The notes: generated by a model not told the origin, from the letters alone. 6,938 nt of DNA from Treponema sp. (GCA_031273835.1 JAISRD010000184.1:1-6938), one strand, 5' to 3'. Shown: positions 1 through 5,270, counted from the first letter of the stretch. Program-made: numbers and translations.

Positions 1-894
1 GCCGCCTGTCCGGGAGGGGGTGAGCAGTTCCAGGAGCCTGTCAAAATCGTCCATTGAGTAGTAGTCAATTTCAATGCGGCCCCTTTTAAGATCCCCGTTG
101 ATCCTTACCTTGGTTCCCAGGGTTTCAATAAGCCTCTCCTCCAGGGCTTTTAACTCACTGTCCCGTGGGGGGGGCTTTCCCGGCCCTTTGCCGGCCGAAT
201 CCCCTCCGCCGCTTAATTCGGCGGCGCGCTTCTCGGCGGCCCGTACCGAAAGGCCCCTGGCGGCGATTTCCGCAAAGAGCTTTTTCTGCATCCCCGCCCC
301 GGCAAGGGAAAGCAGGGCCCTGGCGTGGCCCGCGCTGAGGGCGCCCTCTTCCAGGGCGATCCGCATCTCCTGGGGGAGCTTGAGCAGCCTCAGGGCGTTT
401 GCCACGGTGGAACGGTTTTTTCCCACCCTGGCGGCGGTTTCGTCCTGGCTTAAACCCCCGCTTTCCATGATACGTTTATAAGCCAACGCTTCCTCAATGG
501 GATTAAGGTCTGAGCGGTGTATGTTTTCGATAAGGGCCACTTCCAGGCGTTTTTCGCCGGTATAGCGCCGCAGCACGGCGGGAACTTCGGTAAGCCCCGC
601 AAGCCTGGCGGCCCTGGCGCGCCGTTCGCCGGCGACTATGATATAGCTTCCGTCCTCCCCTTCGTCGGCGATGACGGGCTGAATGATCCCCTGTTTCCGT
701 ATGGAAGCGGCCAGTTCCTCCAGTTCCGCCGTATCAAAACGGGTACGGGGCTGGCCGGGATTGGCCCTGAGTTTGTCCAGGGGGATAAAAATTTCCCCGG
801 TCTTAGACCCCCCTGGGGGGCTCGTTTTTCCGTTCTGCTTTTCTTCGTCGGGAAGCAGGGCGCCCAGCCCCTTGCCGAGTCTGCTTTTAGCCAT
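1..894 (-). CDS. parB: ParB/Spo0J chromosome partitioning protein (3' end outside window)
   Basis: ParB clamps load at parS sites, bind and hydrolyse CTP, spread on DNA and stimulate ParA. I translated 298 residues with no stop before the left edge. The N-terminus (MAKSRLGKGLGALLP) is typical of chromosomal ParB and resembles the ParA-stimulating tail. The CTP-binding core follows: QPVIA near residues 72-76, GERRARAA at 89-96 (the arginine-rich box) and ENIHRSDLNPIEEA at 123-136. The helix-turn-helix lies at about 148-172 (LSQDETAARVGKNRSTVANA). A low-complexity Gly/Pro/Lys linker at about 228-244 leads into the C-terminal dimerisation segment (GRIEIDYYSMDDFDRLLELL, ending near 291). Spo0J is about 280 residues, so probably only a few residues are missing. 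The ATG overlaps the end of parA by 8 bp, and AAGGAA at 904-909 sits 9 nt upstream as a ribosome-binding site, so translation is probably coupled. A run of eight C on the coding strand lies in the linker. Confidence 0.96.
   Translation of the reverse strand, partial: MAKSRLGKGLGALLPDEEKQNGKTSPPGGSKTGEIFIPLDKLRANPGQPRTRFDTAELEELAASIRKQGIIQPVIADEGEDGSYIIVAGERRARAARLAGLTEVPAVLRRYTGEKRLEVALIENIHRSDLNPIEEALAYKRIMESGGLSQDETAARVGKNRSTVANALRLLKLPQEMRIALEEGALSAGHARALLSLAGAGMQKKLFAEIAARGLSVRAAEKRAAELSGGGDSAGKGPGKPPPRDSELKALEERLIETLGTKVRINGDLKRGRIEIDYYSMDDFDRLLELLTPSRTGG
167..174 (-). repeat. G8 homopolymer tract within parB
   Basis: Eight G on the plus strand (eight C in the coding strand) encode K240-P241-P242-P243 in the linker between the DNA-binding core and the dimerisation domain of ParB. 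A one-base length change would remove the dimerisation domain. A second notable run, seven G at 3281-3287, lies in the HATPase gene. Confidence 0.7.
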
Positions 895-1723
895 GGACAA
901 AAATTCCTTCAGCGGAATTTTCCTGCGGACCGGTTTCCCCCGCCGAATACTCCGCCGCGTCCCCGTCGTCTATGCGCCTGAGCATCTCGTCGGTCAGGCT
1001 TTTATAGGCCCTGGCGCCTGAACTTTCAGGATCGTACCGGGAAATGGGGAGGCCGTAAGAAGGGGCTTCGGAGATCCGCACATTCCGGGGAATAATCGTG
1101 GTAAAGACCGTATCCTTAAAGTAGGCGCTTACCTCCTTTACCACGTCCTGGGCCAGCCGGGTCCGCTGATCGTACATGGTAAAGAAGATCCCCCCGATTT
1201 TAAGACGGGGGTTAAGGTTCTTCTGTATCCGCTTGATGGTCCGCAGGAGCAGGGAAAGGCCCTCCATGGCAAAATATTCGCACTGCATGGGGATCAGTAC
1301 CGAATCCGCCGCCGCCAGGCCGTTCAGGGTCAGTACCCCCAGGCTGGGAGGGCAGTCTATCAGGATATAGTCGTAGCGGTTCCGGGCGGGTTCCAGGGCT
1401 TGTTTCAGAAAGAAGTCCCGCTTTTCCTGGTCGACCAGTTCTATGGCGGCCCCCGAAAGGTCGATATGCGAAGGGATCACATCCAGGTTGGGAACCTGGG
1501 TTTTCCGTATCACCTCTTCAAGGGCCGCCTGGCCCGAGATCAGCTCGTAGGCTCCGGGCTTGACATTGGCAAGGCCCACGCCGCTGGAAAGGTTTGCCTG
1601 GGAATCAAAGTCCACGAGGAGCACCGATTTTCCCGTTTCCGCCAGGTAGGCACCCAGATTAACCGCCGACGTGGTTTTACCGACCCCACCCTTCTGGTTT
1701 ACGAACACAAAGACCCTTTCCAT
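887..1723 (-). CDS. parA: ParA/Soj chromosome partitioning ATPase
   Basis: 278 residues, close to the usual length of about 255 for chromosomal Soj/ParA plus a short tail. It is a P-loop ATPase of the MinD/ParA class that binds the nucleoid as an ATP dimer and moves ParB-parS complexes. The deviant Walker A motif KGGVGKTT is at 11-18, including the signature lysine (K11) and the P-loop lysine (K16). Walker A' is VDFDSQAN at 37-44 (D40). Walker B is YDYILIDCPPS at 117-127 (D123). The conserved basic, DNA-contacting region RISEAPSYGLP lies in the C-terminal third. The last roughly 25 residues (Gly, Glu and Ala rich) look disordered and are not part of the fold. There is no long N-terminal DNA-binding domain, so this is the chromosomal rather than the plasmid P1/F type. 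The ATG is firm because an in-frame TAA sits one codon upstream. No Shine-Dalgarno sequence precedes it; see the promoter entry at 1731-1759. Confidence 0.97.
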   Translation of the reverse strand: MERVFVFVNQKGGVGKTTSAVNLGAYLAETGKSVLLVDFDSQANLSSGVGLANVKPGAYELISGQAALEEVIRKTQVPNLDVIPSHIDLSGAAIELVDQEKRDFFLKQALEPARNRYDYILIDCPPSLGVLTLNGLAAADSVLIPMQCEYFAMEGLSLLLRTIKRIQKNLNPRLKIGGIFFTMYDQRTRLAQDVVKEVSAYFKDTVFTTIIPRNVRISEAPSYGLPISRYDPESSGARAYKSLTDEMLRRIDDGDAAEYSAGETGPQENSAEGIFVHG

Positions 1724-1730
1724 GGCTTAG

Positions 1731-1759
1731 ACTATACCACAGGGGATAAAATATTGCTA
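1731..1759 (-). promoter_or_regulatory. Predicted extended -10 promoter of parA-parB
   Basis: On the minus strand the sequence TGGTATAGT carries a TGN extension and a -10 hexamer TATAGT (plus-strand 1731-1736; 5 of 6 matches to TATAAT). A poor -35 candidate, TAGCAA (1754-1759), lies 17 bp away, so the extended -10 would carry the promoter. The hexamer ends 7 nt before the parA ATG, so a start site at the usual distance would fall on or next to the A of ATG and the mRNA would be leaderless. The in-frame TAA next to the ATG excludes an upstream start codon that would change this reading. Confidence 0.5.
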
Positions 1760-1788
1760 TTGAACTGTCTTGCTTTAAGGTTTATTCT
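1760..1788 (+). promoter_or_regulatory. Predicted sigma-70-type promoter of the HAD/CBS-HATPase/DRTGG operon
   Basis: A -35 element TTGAAC (1760-1765, 4 of 6) and a -10 element TATTCT (1783-1788, 4 of 6) are separated by exactly 17 bp. The -10 ends 7 nt before the ATG at 1796, which predicts transcription starting at or beside the start codon. The -35 directly abuts the weak parA -35 on the other strand (1754-1759), so the two promoters would be arranged back to back and share the same short space. The AAGG at 1777-1780 would lie inside the spacer and not be transcribed, and it is also too far from the ATG to act as a ribosome-binding site. Confidence 0.45.
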
Positions 1789-1795
1789 TAAGCTT

Positions 1796-2620
1796 ATGAT
1801 ACCCATTCGTTTGCTCGCCCTTGACCTGGACGATACCCTGTTGCGTTCGGACTTGACCATCTCCTTTAGAACAAGAAACGCCATCCGAAAGGCCGAATCC
1901 CAGGGTGTAACGGTGGTTCTCGCGTCGAGCCGGGCTCCGGCGTCGATGGAGTATTTTGCCCGGCTTTTGGGGCTCAATAAAAGGCCCGGCTTTCTGATTG
2001 CCAATAACGGAACGGTGATCCAGGAAACCGATACGGGGAACCTGATCTTTGAAATCAAGATACCCCCCGCGGCGGCCCTGATGATCTTTGATATGGCCGA
2101 CGCCGAAGGTTTTGCCGTTCAGCTCTACGATGATGATATACTGTACATCTCCCGGACCAATGAATTTGCCGAATACGATCAAAAAATTACCGGCCTCCGC
2201 CAGGTGGTGGTGGAAAATTTTCGTTCCATGGTCGCCTCGGGCTGCCACCGTATGCTGATACCCGGCGATCCCATGATCCTCTCTCCCCTGGCGAAGCTGC
2301 TCTTTACCTATACGGGGAACGAGGCGGCCATCTTTACTTCCAAGCCCTACCTCCTTGAGGTGCTGCCCCCGGAGGCGGACAAGGGAAACGCCCTGGCCCT
2401 GGTGGCGGAAAAACTTTCGATCTCCAGGGATGCGGTGCTTGCCGTGGGGGATTCGATGAATGACGAGGCCATGCTCCGCTGGGCCGGTTTCCCCGTGGCC
2501 ATGGTGAACGGCGACGACCGGATCAAGGAAATTGCCTCCCTGGTTACGGAAAAATCCAACGACGAAGACGGCGTTGCCGATGTGATAGAACGGTATATAC
2601 TGAGGTCCGTACATGCCTGA
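1796..2620 (+). CDS. Cof-type HAD-superfamily hydrolase (type IIB sugar-phosphatase-like)
   Basis: 274 residues, the standard size of Cof/YbiV-type phosphatases, which remove phosphate from sugar phosphates, cofactor phosphates or similar small molecules in the cytoplasm. HAD motif I is DLDDTLL at 10-16 (nucleophile D10, acid/base D12). Motif II is ASSR at 43-46, with serine where many relatives have ATGR. The C2-type cap domain spans about residues 80-185. Motif III is DKGNAL at 195-200 (K196), and motif IV is GDSMND at 218-223 (Mg2+ ligands D219 and D223). All catalytic residues are present, so it should be active; the substrate cannot be read from sequence. The reading frame is open far upstream, but the region before 1796 is antisense to parA and the family begins only a few residues before DLDDT, so ATG 1796 is preferred. 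It has no clear Shine-Dalgarno. Its last 8 bp overlap the next gene, so it heads an operon. Confidence 0.93.
   Translation: MIPIRLLALDLDDTLLRSDLTISFRTRNAIRKAESQGVTVVLASSRAPASMEYFARLLGLNKRPGFLIANNGTVIQETDTGNLIFEIKIPPAAALMIFDMADAEGFAVQLYDDDILYISRTNEFAEYDQKITGLRQVVVENFRSMVASGCHRMLIPGDPMILSPLAKLLFTYTGNEAAIFTSKPYLLEVLPPEADKGNALALVAEKLSISRDAVLAVGDSMNDEAMLRWAGFPVAMVNGDDRIKEIASLVTEKSNDEDGVADVIERYILRSVHA
2601..2605 (+). promoter_or_regulatory. Ribosome-binding site of the CBS-HATPase gene
   Basis: TGAGG lies inside the end of the HAD gene, 7 nt before the ATG at 2613. It supports that start, although the first 8 bp of the gene overlap the HAD stop codon region. Confidence 0.6.
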
Positions 2621-3563
2621 CACTGCCAGTCCCGTGCCGATCAGTACGGTTGATTCCCCCTCGGTGGTTCTGGAACTTATCTATCAGCTTAAAGTCAAGG
2701 ATGTGATGACCTCCGCGGTGATCACCGCCGCCAAAACAGATACCTTAAGGCATATACAGGCGGTCATGCGGGAAAATTATATCACCGGCATTCCCATCAC
2801 CGGGGAAAATAAGCTGCTGGGCCTTGTCTCCATTGACGACATCGTTACCGCCCTGGACAAGGGTTACATTGACGTCCCGGCGGAGGAAAAAATGACCCGG
2901 AACCTTATCGTTCTTGAGGATGATATGCCGCTGTCCTTTGCGATTTCCTACCTCAATAAGTACAGTTACGGCCGGTATCCGGTGGTGAACAAAAACAAGG
3001 AACTGGTGGGTATTCTTACGTCAAAGGATGTTATCGGTACCCTGCTGGTCGAGATGAACCGGGAGGTTCTCCGTTTGGAAAAGATGAATCAGAAAAATGA
3101 TAATACCGGGGTCTATTCGGAAATGGAATTTGCCACCGCCCGTTATGATTTTGAACTGGCGGGCCGGGCGTCCACGGAAATAAAAAAGGCCCTGAAAAAG
3201 CATAACCTGGACTCCCAGATCGTAAGGCGGGTGGCCATAGCCAGCTATGAGCTTGAAATCAACCAGGTGGTCCACTCCGAGGGGGGGACGATCAGCTGTT
3301 CCATACAGCCCGACAGGGTGATCATAACCGCCGCCGATACGGGGCCGGGAATTGAGGATGTGAACCGCGCCCTCCAGGAAGGCTGGTCCACCGCCAATGA
3401 GTGGATACGCTCCCTGGGCTTCGGCGCCGGCATGGGACTTGCCAATACCAAGCGGGTAAGCGATGAATTTACCATCAGTTCCAGGCCCGGCGAGGGTACC
3501 ACGGTACGTTCGGTGGTGTACCTCATTTCCCCCAAGGAAGAATCGGGGGTATCCCCCCTATGA
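2613..3563 (+). CDS. CBS-pair protein fused to an RsbW/RsbT-type HATPase (anti-sigma/switch kinase-like)
   Basis: 316 residues. A short N-terminal tail (1-26) is followed by two CBS motifs, about 27-82 (VKDVMTSAVI...GLVSIDDIV) and about 89-147 (EEKMTRNLIVL...GILTSKDVI). CBS pairs usually form a Bateman module that binds adenine nucleotides. A polar linker (about 148-172) leads to a GHKL-type ATPase domain at about 173-304. Its N-box contains E213 and N217 (ASYELEINQVVHS), the G1 box is DTGPGI (242-247), the G2 box is GFGAGMGL (269-276), and GTTV follows at 295-298. The lack of a histidine phosphoacceptor domain and the small ATPase size place it with the RsbW/RsbT/SpoIIAB serine-kinase group rather than with sensor histidine kinases. 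There are no membrane segments, so it should be cytoplasmic. I infer a switch kinase gated by nucleotide binding; its target is not encoded in the window. A run of seven G follows the N-box. The gene overlaps both neighbours. Confidence 0.88.
   Translation: MPDTASPVPISTVDSPSVVLELIYQLKVKDVMTSAVITAAKTDTLRHIQAVMRENYITGIPITGENKLLGLVSIDDIVTALDKGYIDVPAEEKMTRNLIVLEDDMPLSFAISYLNKYSYGRYPVVNKNKELVGILTSKDVIGTLLVEMNREVLRLEKMNQKNDNTGVYSEMEFATARYDFELAGRASTEIKKALKKHNLDSQIVRRVAIASYELEINQVVHSEGGTISCSIQPDRVIITAADTGPGIEDVNRALQEGWSTANEWIRSLGFGAGMGLANTKRVSDEFTISSRPGEGTTVRSVVYLISPKEESGVSPL
3534..3558 (+). promoter_or_regulatory. Shine-Dalgarno plus small hairpin before the DRTGG-like gene
   Basis: AAGGAAG at 3534-3540 is 19 nt before the ATG at 3560, too far for a normal ribosome-binding site. 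Between them GGGGG (3545-3549) and CCCCC (3553-3557) can pair around a TAT loop. If folded, the hairpin would bring the AAGGAAG to an effective distance of about 6 nt. The start is also coupled to the upstream gene through an ATGA overlap, and the GGGGG run could itself act weakly, so the hairpin role is inference. Confidence 0.3.
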
Positions 3564-3904
3564 CCGTGCGGGAGGCCGCGGCCCTTTTGGGGGCTGAAAT
3601 TTTGCAGGGTGATTTTGAGGACCTCCCCCTTACGGGGGCCTATACCTCGGATCTCCTTTCCGATGTGATGGCCCACGCCAAGGACGGCGGCGCCCTCATT
3701 ACGATACAGGCCCATAAAAATACCGTGGCGGTTGCCTCACTGGTGAATGTTACGGCGATTATACTTTGTAATAACCGGCCCATCCAGGACGATATGCTGG
3801 AGGCCGCCAAAGACGAGGGTATCGCGGTAATGCGGACCCGGGAAAATCAATATACCGTTTCGGGAAAGCTCTACGCGGTCCTTGCGAAAAACCCATCAGG
3901 CTGA
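3560..3904 (+). CDS. Small stand-alone DRTGG-like domain protein
   Basis: 114 residues that fit the DRTGG-type fold found between domains in phosphotransacetylases and beside CBS domains in bacterial regulators; its biochemical role is not established. The visible pattern is an N-terminal motif (MTVREAAALLGAEILQG), the segment YTSDLLSDVMAHAKDGGALIT at about 28-48, an alternating hydrophobic core (VAVASLVNVTAIILCNN, about 56-72) and a terminal segment DDMLEAAKDEGIAVMRT. The namesake DRTGG motif itself is not present, so assignment rests on overall pattern. The ATG overlaps the previous stop as ATGA, which is strong evidence of co-translation with the CBS-HATPase gene. Together they probably form one signalling unit: similar HATPase and DRTGG pairs are, as I recall, found near iron-hydrogenase genes in anaerobes, but no hydrogenase is seen here. 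No membrane segment or signal peptide is visible. Confidence 0.75.
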   Translation: MTVREAAALLGAEILQGDFEDLPLTGAYTSDLLSDVMAHAKDGGALITIQAHKNTVAVASLVNVTAIILCNNRPIQDDMLEAAKDEGIAVMRTRENQYTVSGKLYAVLAKNPSG

Positions 3905-4007
3905 ACCGAATACATCGTTTAAGGCGATGGATAGTCCTTCCAGTGTTGAGACCGGCAGGACGCCGGCTTTGTGGGATCATGCTCAGATACTTGCCGTCGC
4001 TTTCCAT
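3896..4007 (-). pseudogene. Possible frameshifted small ORF in the convergent gap
   Basis: On the minus strand, just past the dus stop, GGGGGA lies 4 nt before an ATG (4005-4007) that opens MESDGKYLSMIPQ. That frame then becomes arginine-rich and unlikely. Skipping one base near 3973 moves to a frame that reads GVLPVSTLEGLSIALNDV and stops at TGA 3896-3898. The joined product would be about 36 residues and looks more protein-like than either frame alone. I recognise no family. The plus strand also has a 40-codon ORF beginning at ATG 3927, so chance is a serious alternative. Confidence 0.18.
3952..3970. terminator. Weak hairpin between convergent genes
   Basis: CCGGC (3952-3956) and GCCGG (3962-3966) form a 5-bp GC stem with a 5-nt loop, followed on the plus strand by CTTT. 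It is placed correctly to end the DRTGG operon, 47 nt after its stop, but the stem is short and the T-run is poor. On the minus strand there is no T-run. A transcript end here is possible but not convincing. Confidence 0.25.
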
Positions 4008-4024
4008 CTTTTCCCCCGGGCGGC

Positions 4025-5116
4025 CTATGGGTTTCGAATGGTTCTGAAATAGGCTTGAAGGATCCCGCCTATCCCCGCCAGGGTCTCTTCCCGGTTGATT
4101 TTATTCCGCAGGTATTCCGCCCAGGTAAAGTTACCGCAATAGTAACGGAAAAAACGCCGGGCCCGGCTCAAGTGAAATTCCGGGGGCTGGTACCGGGCAA
4201 GAAGCTCTAAAAAACGAAGGACGGTCTCTTCCAAATCCGGTTCATCGTATCGGGCCGCCCCGTCATCGTACCGGACCGCGCTTTCCACGGTCCCGTTCCG
4301 GGCAGCCGGGTCCGGCCTGTCCTCTTGCCGGATGGGGGCTTCCATACGCCGGGCCCGGGCGAAAATCCAGGGTGCGCGGACCGCCGCCCGTCCCGCCATG
4401 ACCGGTCCTTTCCCCCCTTTTTCGGCCAGTTCCTCCGCCGAGGTAATGTCCCCGTTTCCCGCCACGGGAATTTTCAGTTCCTTCCGCAGGGCTTCCGTAT
4501 ATTCCCAGCGGGCCCGGCGCTTGAGCTTTTCACCCGCCCCGCGGGGATGGAGGGTGATAAGGTCCGCCCCGGCTTCTTCCAAACGGCGGCAAAAACGGAG
4601 CAGATAACCGAAATCGGGGAGTTCGGCTGCGCTTGAAACTTCGTATTCGGAGGCCCCGGCGAAGCGGGAAACTCCGCTGTCCCTGCCGGACCGGGGCGGC
4701 CTGGGGCCGATCCGCAGTTTAACGCTGAGCCGCTTTGTTACCCTTTTCCGCAGCGCCGCTATGAGTTTTCCCGCCGCGTCCGGGTCCTCCATCCAGCGTA
4801 TCCCCGCCCCGGTCCTGGCAATCGCCGGAGCGGCGCATCCCATATTGACGTCAATTCCCAGACAGTCCCGTTTGTCCAGCATGGCCGCCGCCGCGCCGAT
4901 CTGATCGACGGCGGAACCCAGGATCTGGTATACCAGTTTTTCCGGGCGGGGCCCCGAATCAAGGTACCACTTTTCAAAGGGCCCCCCCGCCAAAAGTCCC
5001 GGGGCGCTGATCATCTCGGTAAAATACTCGTCGCAGCCGCCGTATCCCTCTATCAATTCCCGCAGGGCCCGGTGGCTCAATTCAGCCATGGGGGCAAGCA
5101 TAAATGGTCCGCTCAT
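4025..5116 (-). CDS. dus: tRNA-dihydrouridine synthase family protein
   Basis: 363 residues. Dus enzymes are FMN-dependent TIM-barrel proteins that reduce uridines in tRNA using NADPH. Family features in order are: the FMN-binding start FMLAPMAELSHRALREL (5-21), TEMISAPGL (33-41), the active-site segment IDVNMGCAAPAIARTGAG (88-105, catalytic C94), SVKLRIG (131-137, K133), ITLHPR (187-192, H190), AGNGDI (219-224) and AGRAAVRAPWIF (241-252). The usual NxGCP has alanine instead of proline after the cysteine. Two insertions lengthen it relative to the ordinary 310-330 residues: about 138-170 after the K133 strand, and about 257-294 before the C-terminal helical tRNA-binding domain. The second contains a 7-residue repeat (VRYDDGA/ARYDEPD). 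The subfamily (A, B, C or other) is not clear, and so neither is the modified position. No Shine-Dalgarno precedes the ATG; TACAAT ends 5 nt before it. It appears monocistronic. Confidence 0.88.
   Translation of the reverse strand: MSGPFMLAPMAELSHRALRELIEGYGGCDEYFTEMISAPGLLAGGPFEKWYLDSGPRPEKLVYQILGSAVDQIGAAAAMLDKRDCLGIDVNMGCAAPAIARTGAGIRWMEDPDAAGKLIAALRKRVTKRLSVKLRIGPRPPRSGRDSGVSRFAGASEYEVSSAAELPDFGYLLRFCRRLEEAGADLITLHPRGAGEKLKRRARWEYTEALRKELKIPVAGNGDITSAEELAEKGGKGPVMAGRAAVRAPWIFARARRMEAPIRQEDRPDPAARNGTVESAVRYDDGAARYDEPDLEETVLRFLELLARYQPPEFHLSRARRFFRYYCGNFTWAEYLRNKINREETLAGIGGILQAYFRTIRNP
4242..4283 (-). repeat. 21-bp imperfect tandem repeat inside dus
   Basis: Two adjacent 21-bp units (4242-4262 and 4263-4283) share the first eight bases TCATCGTA and most of the following CGG.CCGC. 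They encode the consecutive heptads VRYDDGA and ARYDEPD of the dus insertion. The length is a multiple of three, so the frame is kept. Slippage or duplication is the simplest origin. Confidence 0.55.
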
Positions 5117-5121
5117 GGCCC

Positions 5122-5127
5122 ATTGTA
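5122..5127 (-). promoter_or_regulatory. Candidate -10 element of dus
   Basis: Minus-strand TACAAT (5 of 6 matches) ends 5 nt before the dus ATG. No acceptable -35 is found 16-18 bp upstream and there is no TGN extension, so this is weaker than the parA and HAD promoters. The absence of a Shine-Dalgarno close to the ATG (the GGAGG at 5148-5152 is about 30 nt away) fits a leaderless start. Confidence 0.3.
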
Positions 5128-5132
5128 CCCGA

Positions 5133-5203
5133 TTTTTGCCCTGTTTTTCCTCCCATCCACGGCGCCCGGAAGGTTTTTAGGCCTCTTGTCTTTTTCCCTT
5201 TTT
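5133..5203. promoter_or_regulatory. Cluster of five T5/A5 tracts between dus and cheY
   Basis: Five-base T runs occur at 5133-5137, 5144-5148, 5174-5178, 5191-5195 and 5199-5203. Centres of the first three are 11 and 30 bp apart, close to whole helical turns, so that part could be intrinsically curved; the last two are less well phased. The cluster lies upstream of both divergent genes. Otherwise 5117-5290 has no gene. Confidence 0.3.
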
Positions 5204-5218
5204 GCCGGGAATGACCGC

Positions 5219-5270
5219 TTGACAATATTTGAGGACTTGACTTGTATTTCTCATTAGCATACTGTAGTAT
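5219..5270 (+). promoter_or_regulatory. Upstream control region of the cheY-fprA unit
   Basis: A perfect -35 hexamer TTGACA (5219-5224) and a second TTGACT (5237-5242) lie 18 bp apart. Neither has a good -10 at 16-18 bp: TTGTAT (5242-5247) and TACTGT (5260-5265) each match 3 of 6. A perfect inverted repeat ATACT-GT-AGTAT occupies 5259-5270, where the second promoter's -10 would be, and could be a repressor or activator half-site pair. The transcription start is therefore probably here, but its exact elements are uncertain. Confidence 0.4.

Noticed and set aside
807..821. CCCCCC-T-GGGGGG palindrome in parB
   Set aside because: A one-base loop cannot form a normal hairpin and it lies within Pro/Gly codons (PPGG) of a linker, so codon content explains it.
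517..1021. Two plus-strand ORFs opposite parB and the parA end
   Set aside because: Both are antisense shadows of well-conserved partition genes and look unlike proteins.
1400..1795. Upstream extension of the HAD reading frame by 132 codons
   Set aside because: It is antisense to parA, and the HAD family starts only a few residues before DLDDT; the ATG at 1796 fits.
1..1795. parS centromere site near parAB
   Set aside because: I looked for the TGTTTCACGTGAAACA-type palindrome around the partition genes and elsewhere and saw no close match; parS is probably outside the window.
1775..2623. 282-codon minus-strand ORF across the HAD gene
   Set aside because: It is a shadow of the HAD coding frame, with His/Gly/Arg-rich composition and no recognisable domain.
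3927..4049. 40-codon plus-strand ORF after the DRTGG gene
   Set aside because: It runs into the end of dus on the opposite strand, its AAGG is only 2 nt from the ATG, and no family is recognisable.
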